Below, in pieces: positions 16,366 through 22,889 of a DNA stretch of 22,889 nt. Origin of the DNA: Prevotella sp. UBA4376 (GTDB taxonomy: Bacteria > Bacteroidota > Bacteroidia > Bacteroidales > Bacteroidaceae); NCBI GenBank assembly GCA_002391185.1, contig DGRY01000037.1, positions 1 to 22,889 of the forward strand, in the 5' to 3' direction. The notes under the pieces were generated by a model, which saw only the letters and a program-made list of their open reading frames with translations, did no database searches and was not told the origin of the DNA. A program made the translations under genes and the position numbers. Numbering within the stretch: the first letter of the stretch is position 1; every line of letters starts with the position of its first letter.

Positions 16366-18531
16366 ATGAACTTAAAAAAAATTTCATTACTATTAGCAGC
16401 AGCATGTGTTACTGGTATTGGAGTAATGGCAAATGCTGCAGAGAAAAAAGAAGTTACTAATTATGTGAACCCAATGATCGGCTCTGGTGGTCACGGGCAT
16501 GTATTTGTTGGTGCAAACGTGCCATACGGTTATGTACAGCTTGGTCCTACACAGACAACACAAGGTTGGGACTGGTGTTCAGGCTACCATTACAGCGACT
16601 CATTGCTCATTGGCTTTGGTCATCAGCATCTTAGTGGTACAGGTATCGGTGATCTGGGCGATTTTGCTTTCCTGCCTGTAAAAAAGGTGGGACAGGAGAA
16701 GGTGCGCTTCAGTCATGATGCAGAAACCGTTACACCTGGCTATTATGCTGTGAAACTGAAAGATCCAAATGTTTTTGTAGAGCTTACAGCTACTTTGCGC
16801 GCAGGAATGCAGCGCTACACTCTTGGAGCTAATGCAAGCAAAGGACTTTTTGCACTTAACTTGGAACAAGGTATTGGCTGGGACAAGATGTCAAGTTGCA
16901 AATACACACAGATTAGCAAGACTGCCATTCAAGGATACAGAATGTCAACAGGTTGGGCTAAAGAGCAGTATGACTATTTCTATGCTGAATTCAACAAACC
17001 TGTAACTCTCGTTGAAGGCAATAATAGTATTGCTTATTTCGAATACGAGAATGACGGTACCCCTCTGATCATCAAAACAGGTCTGTCAGCAGTAAGTGAG
17101 AACAACGCCAAGGAAAACCTTATCAAGGAGATTCCAGGCTGGAACTTCAATGCTGTTACTGAGGCTGCAAAGCAAGACTGGCAGAAAGAACTGGGCAAGA
17201 TAAACATCACCACAGATGATGAGAATGCAAAGACAATTTTCTATACAGCACTCTATCACACCATGATTGCTCCATCTGTGTTCTGCGATGTTAATGGTCA
17301 GTATCGTGGTGCTGACGGTAAGGTTTACAATGGCGATTTTACCAACTATACAACATTCTCTCTGTGGGATACCTATAGAGCTGCTCACCCATTGATGACT
17401 ATTATCCAGCCAGAGAGACAAGCAGACTTTGCCAAGACTCTCATCAACATTCAGAAGCAACAAGGACGCCTGCCTGTATGGCATCTCATGGGTAATGAAA
17501 CAGACTGTATGCCAGGAAATGCCGGTATCCCTGTATTGGCAGACCTTGTTCTGAAAGGCTTTGTACCAAACAAGAAAGAAGCTTTTGCTGCAATGATTGC
17601 AACTACTCTTGATAAGGGACGTGGCCAGGAAAGCATGAACAAAAATGGATATGTTGCCTTTGATGAAGAAACAACAGAGAGCGCATCAAAGACATTAGAA
17701 TTTGCTGTTGCCGACTACTCGGTTGCCAAGGTTGCACAGAACATTGGTGATAAGAAGAACTATAAAAAGTACCTGAGTCTCGGTCAGGCATACAAACGTC
17801 TCTTCGACAAGCAGACTGGCTTTATCCGCGGTAAGGACAGCAAGGGTAATTGGCGCACTCCTTTTGACCCATTTAAAAACATTCACGAAAAGAGCGATTT
17901 CACCGAGGGTGACGCATGGCAATACACCTTCATGGTTCCTCAGGATGTTCATGGTTTGATAAAATGTTTCGGTAGCGAACAGAAGTTCATCAGCAAACTT
18001 GACTCTCTCTTTATTGTAAGCGGAGATCATGGTGAAGACTCTGCACCAGATATTGCTGGACTTATAGGTGACTATGCACACGGCAACGAACCAAGTCATC
18101 ACACTGTATATATGTATGCATATGCTGGTCAGCCTTGGAAAGCAGCAAAGCTGCTACGTAGAATCTACAACGAGATGTACACCAACGAACCTGACGGTTT
18201 GAGCGGTAATGAGGATGTTGGTCAGATGTCTGCATGGTATGTTATCTCTACCATGGGTCTCTATCAGGTTGAACCTGCTGGTGGAAAATATGTTTTCGGT
18301 TCACCTCTCTTCAACGAAGCTGAAATTAAAGTTGGGAATGGCAAGACATTCCGCATTGTTGCCAAAAACAACAGCAAGGAGAACATCTATATCCAGAGCG
18401 TTAAGCTGAATGGTAAAGACTACAAGAAGTCATACATTTATTACAACGATATTATGCGTGGCGGAACATTAGAGTTCACAATGGGTAATAAGCCTTCAAA
18501 ATTCGGTGTTGCCAAGAATGCGCGCCCATAA
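16366..18531 (+). CDS. Exported GH92 alpha-mannosidase (GH92-b)
   Basis: This is the second calcium-dependent exo-alpha-mannosidase. The N-terminal signal peptide probably ends near VMANA-AE (residue 24). An earlier AAAC is a poor lipobox, so lipidation is possible but less likely. Motifs are YVNPMIGSGGHGHVF (33-47), FSLWDTYRAAHPL (331-343), FTEGDAWQYTFMVPQD (512-527) with Glu514 as likely catalytic acid, YAHGNEPSHHTVYMY (570-584), and GNEDVGQMSAWYV (614-626). These match the classical GH92 consensus more closely than GH92-a does. At 721 residues it is full length. It leads an operon: GH130 starts 46 bp downstream and GH20 follows. GH92 next to GH130 is a recurring N-glycan arrangement in Bacteroidales, so trimming of high-mannose arms down to Man-GlcNAc is the likely job. 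Confidence 0.93.
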   Translation: MNLKKISLLLAAACVTGIGVMANAAEKKEVTNYVNPMIGSGGHGHVFVGANVPYGYVQLGPTQTTQGWDWCSGYHYSDSLLIGFGHQHLSGTGIGDLGDFAFLPVKKVGQEKVRFSHDAETVTPGYYAVKLKDPNVFVELTATLRAGMQRYTLGANASKGLFALNLEQGIGWDKMSSCKYTQISKTAIQGYRMSTGWAKEQYDYFYAEFNKPVTLVEGNNSIAYFEYENDGTPLIIKTGLSAVSENNAKENLIKEIPGWNFNAVTEAAKQDWQKELGKINITTDDENAKTIFYTALYHTMIAPSVFCDVNGQYRGADGKVYNGDFTNYTTFSLWDTYRAAHPLMTIIQPERQADFAKTLINIQKQQGRLPVWHLMGNETDCMPGNAGIPVLADLVLKGFVPNKKEAFAAMIATTLDKGRGQESMNKNGYVAFDEETTESASKTLEFAVADYSVAKVAQNIGDKKNYKKYLSLGQAYKRLFDKQTGFIRGKDSKGNWRTPFDPFKNIHEKSDFTEGDAWQYTFMVPQDVHGLIKCFGSEQKFISKLDSLFIVSGDHGEDSAPDIAGLIGDYAHGNEPSHHTVYMYAYAGQPWKAAKLLRRIYNEMYTNEPDGLSGNEDVGQMSAWYVISTMGLYQVEPAGGKYVFGSPLFNEAEIKVGNGKTFRIVAKNNSKENIYIQSVKLNGKDYKKSYIYYNDIMRGGTLEFTMGNKPSKFGVAKNARP

Positions 18532-18577
18532 CTCTTTTTGACTACGATATCCAAATAAACAAAAAACAGAGAAAATA

Positions 18578-19576
18578 ATGAGCAAACTGATTATTAAAGG
18601 CCAGCCACTTCCTAATATGCCTTGGGAAGATCGTCCTGCAGATTGCAAGAACGTAATGTGGCGTTATTCTAAGAACCCTATTATACCTCGCGACCTACTG
18701 CCTACAAGCAACAGTATTTTCAACTCTGCTGTAGTACCTTTCAAGGACGGCTATGCAGGTGTTTTCCGTTGCGACGACACTAACCGCAGAATGGTGCTTC
18801 ACGTTGGTTTTTCTAAAGATGGTATAAAATGGAATATCAACGAAGAACCATTGCGTTTCCAGTGTGACAACGAAGAAGTGGGCAAATGGGTATATGGTTA
18901 CGACCCACGTGTGACATGGATTGAGGATCGTTGGTATGTAACCTGGTGCAATGGTTATCATGGTCCTACCATTGGTATTGCATGGACCAAGGACTTTGAG
19001 ACATTCCATCAGTTGGAGAATGCGTTCCTACCATACAACAGAAACGGTGTGTTGTTCCCACGTAAGATAAATGGCAATTTTGCCATGCTCTCTCGTCCAT
19101 CAGATACCGGTCACACTCCATTTGGCGACATCTTCTATAGCGAAAGTCCTGATATGGACTTCTGGGGACACCATCGTCACGTGATGGCTCCTGCAGCATT
19201 CGAAGAGAGCGCTTGGCAGTGCATGAAGATTGGCGCTGGTCCTATCCCTATTGAAACAAGTGAAGGTTGGCTGCTATTCTATCATGGTGTTCTTCGTAGC
19301 TGCAACGGTTATGTTTATAGCTTCGGTTCTGCCCTGCTTGATCTTGAGCAACCTTGGAAACCTATCTACCGCTCTGGTCCATATCTCATCTCTCCACAGA
19401 CACAATATGAACTTACGGGCGATGTACCAAATGTATGCTTCCCTTGTGCAGAACTTCATGATCCAGAGACTGGCCGCGTAGCCATATACTATGGCTGTGC
19501 TGACACTGTTACCGGTATGGCATTCGGATACATCCCTGAGATTCTGGAATGGACAAAGAAAACATCGATTATCTAA
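18578..19576 (+). CDS. Cytoplasmic GH130 beta-1,4-mannosyl-GlcNAc phosphorylase
   Basis: GH130 phosphorylases split beta-mannosides with phosphate. The Man-beta-1,4-GlcNAc type yields mannose-1-phosphate and GlcNAc from the N-glycan core. There is no signal peptide, so it is cytoplasmic. At 332 residues it has the compact five-bladed-propeller length. The catalytic Asp is predicted as Asp109 in YGYDPRVTW. As I recall the characterised gut phosphorylase UhgbMP (Asp104; phosphate or substrate residues Arg65, Arg150, Arg168, Lys212, His231, Tyr240), all fall here at a constant +5 offset: Arg70, Arg155, Arg173, Lys217, His236, Tyr245. This supports phosphorylase rather than hydrolase activity. 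It lies between GH92-b (46 bp) and GH20 (24 bp) in one operon, matching the N-glycan context. It needs an inner-membrane importer for Man-GlcNAc, which is not seen in this window. Confidence 0.92.
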   Translation: MSKLIIKGQPLPNMPWEDRPADCKNVMWRYSKNPIIPRDLLPTSNSIFNSAVVPFKDGYAGVFRCDDTNRRMVLHVGFSKDGIKWNINEEPLRFQCDNEEVGKWVYGYDPRVTWIEDRWYVTWCNGYHGPTIGIAWTKDFETFHQLENAFLPYNRNGVLFPRKINGNFAMLSRPSDTGHTPFGDIFYSESPDMDFWGHHRHVMAPAAFEESAWQCMKIGAGPIPIETSEGWLLFYHGVLRSCNGYVYSFGSALLDLEQPWKPIYRSGPYLISPQTQYELTGDVPNVCFPCAELHDPETGRVAIYYGCADTVTGMAFGYIPEILEWTKKTSII

Positions 19577-19600
19577 TAAACACCCCATAACAAAACCAAC

Positions 19601-21241
19601 ATGAAAAAGACTTTTTTGACCATCTTGATGGCAGTAGCTACTCTTGCAGCTACTGCCCAAGAGGCAAACTACAACGTTGTGCCTCTTCCACAAAACATCA
19701 CATTAAATAACAGTAAACCTTTTGTATTAAACAATCAAACAAGCATTATTGCTGAAGGCAATGAGGCAATGCAGCGCAATGCTAAATTCCTGAAAGACTA
19801 CATCAAGCAGACAACAGGTCTTCAGGTTGCCGATGCAGCTACAAAAGGAAGCAACAGTATCGTTTTAAGGCTTTCTAAGAAGATTTCTGCCAACGAAGGA
19901 TACTGCATTAAGGTTGACGCAAAGAAAGTAGTTATAGAAGGAAAAACGCCAGCTGGTGTTTTCTATGGCATTCAGACATTACGCAAATCCCTACCAGTAA
20001 ACAAGCACTGTGGAAAACATGCTCATCATGCAATGACATCTATCAGTATGCCTGCTGGTGTTATCAATGACCAACCACGTTTTGGTTATCGCGGTGGAAT
20101 GCTTGATGTTGCACGACACTTTTTCCCTGTAGCTTTCGTAAAGGAATATATTGATTTGCTAGCCCTGCACAATCTTAATACATTCCATTTCCACCTCACA
20201 GAAGATCAAGGTTGGCGCATTGAAATAAAGAAATATCCAAAACTAACTGAAATTGGTTCTAAAAGAGCACAGACAGTTGTTGGACATAATTCTCCTGTTT
20301 ACGATGAAACACCCTATGGTCCATTCTTTTACACTCAAGAAGAACTACGAGAAATAGTAAAATATGCAGCCGACCGTTATATCACTGTAATTCCAGAAAT
20401 AGACATGCCTGGCCATATGCGTGCTGCTCTTGCAGCATATCCTGAATTTGGTTGCACAGGAGGTCCATATACTGTAGCAGAAGAATGGGGTGTCTTTGAC
20501 GAAATACTTTGCGCAGGAAAAGAAGAAACATTCAGTTTTTTACAAGATATTCTTGACGAAATCTTAGATATATTCCCATCAAAGGTTATTCACATTGGTG
20601 GCGACGAGGCTCCAAGAACCGAATGGAAGAAATGTCCACGCTGTCAGAAGAGAATAGAAGAACAGAACCTTCAGGGACGCAATGGTTTTAGTAAAGAGGC
20701 ACAACTACAGTGTTACTTCATGAATCGCATCAGCAAGTATCTTGCAAGCAAAGGACGTACTGTCATTGGCTGGGACGAACTGTTAGAAGGTGATGTTGAT
20801 CCTGGTACAACGATAATGAGTTGGCGCGGTACAGAAGGTGGAGAACAAGCTGCTGCACGCGGTCTTAATGCCGTAATGACACCTACTCCTTATCACTACT
20901 TTGATCATTATCAGAACAAGGATCAGTCTATACGCTTAATTGGTGGCTATATCCCAATAGAAAAAGTATATAGTTACAATCCTGTCCCCGATGACGCTTC
21001 TGTAGAAATGAAGAAACATATTATTGGCGTTCAGGCTAATCTATGGACAGAATATATTACCTGCAGTCAACTTGCAGAATATCAACTTCTTCCACGCATG
21101 GCAGCTATGTGCGAGACTGCATGGAGTGATAACAGCAAGAAAGATTTTAACTCGTTCAGAGAACGTGAGAAAAAACTCACAAAACTGTACGACAAGTTTA
21201 AATGGACATATGCAAAGGATATGTGGAAACAAGAAAAGTAG
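19601..21241 (+). CDS. Exported GH20 beta-N-acetylhexosaminidase
   Basis: GH20 enzymes remove terminal beta-GlcNAc or beta-GalNAc by substrate-assisted catalysis. A type I signal peptide ends near residue 19-20 (AATAQ-EA), pointing to the periplasm. A GH20b-type N-terminal domain spans about 22-155 and the TIM barrel about 162-515. Landmarks are GMLDVARHFFP (166-176), HFHLTEDQGWR (196-206), PEIDMPGHM (265-273), and HIGGDEAPRTEW (331-342) with the Asp335-Glu336 catalytic pair. The binding-site tryptophan segment ANLWTEYI follows later. At 546 residues it has no extra C-terminal modules, unlike many larger Bacteroidetes GH20s. It is the last gene of the GH92-GH130-GH20 operon and is followed by a strong terminator. 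A likely role is removing antennary GlcNAc from complex or hybrid N-glycans so the mannosidases can reach the core; chitobiose is an alternative. Confidence 0.93.
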   Translation: MKKTFLTILMAVATLAATAQEANYNVVPLPQNITLNNSKPFVLNNQTSIIAEGNEAMQRNAKFLKDYIKQTTGLQVADAATKGSNSIVLRLSKKISANEGYCIKVDAKKVVIEGKTPAGVFYGIQTLRKSLPVNKHCGKHAHHAMTSISMPAGVINDQPRFGYRGGMLDVARHFFPVAFVKEYIDLLALHNLNTFHFHLTEDQGWRIEIKKYPKLTEIGSKRAQTVVGHNSPVYDETPYGPFFYTQEELREIVKYAADRYITVIPEIDMPGHMRAALAAYPEFGCTGGPYTVAEEWGVFDEILCAGKEETFSFLQDILDEILDIFPSKVIHIGGDEAPRTEWKKCPRCQKRIEEQNLQGRNGFSKEAQLQCYFMNRISKYLASKGRTVIGWDELLEGDVDPGTTIMSWRGTEGGEQAAARGLNAVMTPTPYHYFDHYQNKDQSIRLIGGYIPIEKVYSYNPVPDDASVEMKKHIIGVQANLWTEYITCSQLAEYQLLPRMAAMCETAWSDNSKKDFNSFREREKKLTKLYDKFKWTYAKDMWKQEK

Positions 21242-21271
21242 TCCTATAACATGCCTTTTCTATGAAATGAA

Positions 21272-21305
21272 AAATCCCTGCAATCGAAATTGCAGGGATT
21301 TTTTT
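21272..21305. terminator. Bidirectional terminator between GH20 and pnp
   Basis: AAATCCCTGCAA (21272-21283) pairs perfectly with TTGCAGGGATTT (21290-21301). One more T-A pair closes a CGAA tetraloop. T-runs flank the stem on the right of the plus strand and, as A-runs, on the left, so it can end both the rightward GH20 operon and leftward pnp. Confidence 0.9.
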
Positions 21306-21322
21306 ATATTATAGAGGTGCGA

Positions 21323-22889
21323 TTATTCGGCACTCTCTGTGTTTTCCTGTGAAGCAGCCTCATCACGGTGCTCAAAACGACGACCACCTTCACGACGTGG
21401 GCCACGATTGCCCTCACGACGTGGACGACGCTCACGCTCAACATAGCCTTCTGGCTTTTCAAGCAATACACGGTGAGAAAGCTTGTATTTACCTGTCTTA
21501 GGATCGATTTCAAGGAGTTTAACACTTATCTTGTCACCTTCCTTAAGACCAGCCTCTTCAACTGTTTCAAGACGCTTCCATGCTATCTCTGAGATGTGAA
21601 GCAGACCTTCCTTACCTGGGAGAATCTCTACAAAGCAACCATAAGGCATAACGCTCTTTACTGTACCCTCGTAGGTTTCACCAACCTCAGGAACAGCAAC
21701 GATAGCCTTGATCTTACCAAGAGCAGCATCAATAGAATCCTTGTTAGGAGCAGAGATTTGAACATGGCCCTTACCATCTGTTTCTTCGATAGTGATAGTA
21801 GCACCTGTCTCTTCTTGCATCTGCTGGATAATCTTACCACCAGGACCGATAACTGCGCCAATGAATTCCTTAGGAATGTCAATAGCAATGATACGTGGAA
21901 CCTGTGGTTTCATCTCCTCACGTGGATGATCCATTGTCTTCATCATCTCGTTCATGATGTGCTCACGACCAGCCTTAGCCTGCATAAGAGCCTTCTCAAG
22001 AATTTCGTATGACAGACCATCGCACTTGATATCCATCTGTGTAGCGGTAAGACCGTCCTTAGTACCAGTAGTCTTGAAGTCCATATCGCCCAAGTGGTCC
22101 TCGTCGCCAAGGATATCACTCAATACGGCGTACTTCTCCTCACCGGGATTCTTGATAAGACCCATAGCAATACCGCTGACGGGCTTCTTCATAGGAACAC
22201 CAGCATCCATCAGAGCCAGCGTACCAGCACATACGGTAGCCATAGAAGACGAACCGTTAGACTCCATAATCTGGCTGACTACACGAACGGTGTAGGGGAA
22301 GTCGGCAGGAATCATGTCTTTCAGTCCACGCCATGCCAAGTGACCATGACCAATCTCACGGCGGCCTACACCACGCTGAGCCTTGGCCTCACCAGTACAG
22401 AATGGAGGGAAGTTATAGTGCAACAGGAAACGCTGATAGCTCTTGTCGAGTACATCGTCCACCAGTTTCTCATCCAGTTTAGTACCGAGGGTGACAGTAG
22501 TCAGTGACTGTGTCTCACCACGTGTAAAGATACTGCTTCCGTGAGGCATGGGCAGTGGTGAAACCTCACACCAGATAGGACGAATCTCGTCGGTCTTACG
22601 ACCATCCAGACGAATGCCCTCATCCAGGATGCAACGACGCATAGCATCGCGTTCTACATCATGGTAGTAACGGTCCATCATGGCCTCGTATTCATCCTTG
22701 GAAATCTCAGAAGTCTCTGTGATTTCTGTATGCTCAGCAAAGAACTTCTCTTTGAAATCAGCGAGAATCTTCTCGAAGGCATCAGCACGGTCCTGCTTGG
22801 GCAGAGCCTGCTTGGTGATGTCGTAGGCGGGCTGATACAATTCCTTGTTCATCTGCTCACGCAGAGCCTCGTCATTCACCTCGTGGTTA
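21323..22889 (-). CDS. pnp: Polyribonucleotide nucleotidyltransferase (PNPase), C-terminal part
   Basis: PNPase degrades RNA 3' to 5' using phosphate and is a housekeeping mRNA-decay enzyme. About 520 residues are visible. The N-terminal part (roughly 200-230 residues, most of the first RNase PH domain) lies beyond the window. The frame runs on past the GTG at 22879-22877 (the codons before it read N-H-E), so that GTG is an internal valine and not the start. Visible in order are the alpha-helical linker, the second RNase PH domain with [12 protein letters not shown] (the catalytic Asp/Asp/Lys region), the KH domain with the GPGG loop ([11 protein letters not shown]), the S1 RNA-binding domain ([16 protein letters not shown]), and an Arg/Gly-rich tail ([18 protein letters not shown]) ending in an acidic stretch. 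It is transcribed leftward, convergent with GH20, and unrelated to glycan use; it marks the locus border. Confidence 0.96.
   Translation of the reverse strand, partial: NHEVNDEALREQMNKELYQPAYDITKQALPKQDRADAFEKILADFKEKFFAEHTEITETSEISKDEYEAMMDRYYHDVERDAMRRCILDEGIRLDGRKTDEIRPIWCEVSPLPMPHGSSIFTRGETQSLTTVTLGTKLDEKLVDDVLDKSYQRFLLHYNFPPFCTGEAKAQRGVGRREIGHGHLAWRGLKDMIPADFPYTVRVVSQIMESNGSSSMATVCAGTLALMDAGVPMKKPVSGIAMGLIKNPGEEKYAVLSDILGDEDHLGDMDFKTTGTKDGLTATQMDIKCDGLSYEILEKALMQAKAGREHIMNEMMKTMDHPREEMKPQVPRIIAIDIPKEFIGAVIGPGGKIIQQMQEETGATITIEETDGKGHVQISAPNKDSIDAALGKIKAIVAVPEVGETYEGTVKSVMPYGCFVEILPGKEGLLHISEIAWKRLETVEEAGLKEGDKISVKLLEIDPKTGKYKLSHRVLLEKPEGYVERERRPRREGNRGPRREGGRRFEHRDEAASQENTESAE

Noticed and set aside
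16370..16420. Lipoprotein signal in GH92-b (AAAC)
   Set aside because: The residue at -3 is Ala rather than Leu and the hydrophobic region continues past the Cys to a good type I cleavage site (ANA-AE), so ordinary secretion is more likely.
17695..18102. Long antisense frame (135 codons) opposite GH92-b
   Set aside because: It lies entirely within a clear GH92 coding region, has no recognisable domain and no promoter of its own; it is a shadow frame.
22877..22879. GTG as a start codon for the PNPase frame
   Set aside because: The frame continues upstream to the window edge (codons for N-H-E), and the visible protein lacks the first RNase PH domain, so this is an internal valine in a gene cut by the window.
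22040..22889. Apparently higher GC in the upstream half of pnp as a sign of recombination
   Set aside because: The difference looks modest by eye and highly expressed genes often vary in codon choice along their length; the protein is continuous and conserved across the point of change.

Overview
The window looks like a chromosomal segment of a gut or rumen Bacteroidales, most likely a Prevotella-type organism. The reasons are two tandem SusC/SusD pairs, gene starts without Shine-Dalgarno sequences in AT-rich leaders, promoters matching the Bacteroidetes consensus (TTTG about 20 bp before TAnnTTTG), moderate to low GC, and the style of the signal peptides. The genus is an inference.

Most of the window (504-21241) is a polysaccharide-utilization locus. 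Two outer-membrane import pairs come first, each with its own promoter, long leader and terminator: SusC1-SusD1 (504-5664) and SusC2-SusD2 (6004-10911). A separate GH3 glycosidase follows (11420-13765). It lies between two repeat-rich intergenic islands and converges on a leftward GH92 alpha-mannosidase (13981-16227), with a perfect-palindrome bidirectional terminator between them. A divergent promoter region (16228-16365) then drives a rightward operon of GH92, GH130 and GH20 (16366-21241).

The enzyme set fits use of N-glycan-type oligosaccharides. Exported GH20 would remove terminal HexNAc and the two exported GH92 enzymes would trim alpha-mannose. The GH130 has no signal peptide and closely matches the Man-beta-1,4-GlcNAc phosphorylase type, so it would split the core disaccharide in the cytoplasm with phosphate, giving mannose-1-phosphate and GlcNAc. 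The window shows no endo-glycosidase (GH18/GH85), surface glycan-binding protein, inner-membrane sugar transporter or dedicated regulator. The locus is therefore either incomplete here, completed elsewhere, or built to scavenge oligosaccharides released by others. The GH3 looks like a beta-glucosidase/xylosidase-type enzyme and fits the scheme least well.

The right end (21323-22889) is the leftward 3' part of pnp, a housekeeping gene that marks the locus boundary. At the left end a perfect promoter -7 box and a short open frame on the minus strand suggest the start of a divergent gene cut by the window edge.

The non-coding signals most worth attention are: (1) a 34/36-bp inverted-repeat pair upstream of GH3 enclosing a promoter-like sequence; (2) a 34-bp inverted repeat downstream of GH3, whose repeat family supplies the GH3 stop codon; (3) an AAACGTTT-type palindrome at the -33 position of three promoters; (4) an orphan minus-strand terminator upstream of SusC1; (5) a near-identical sequence block just before both susC start codons.
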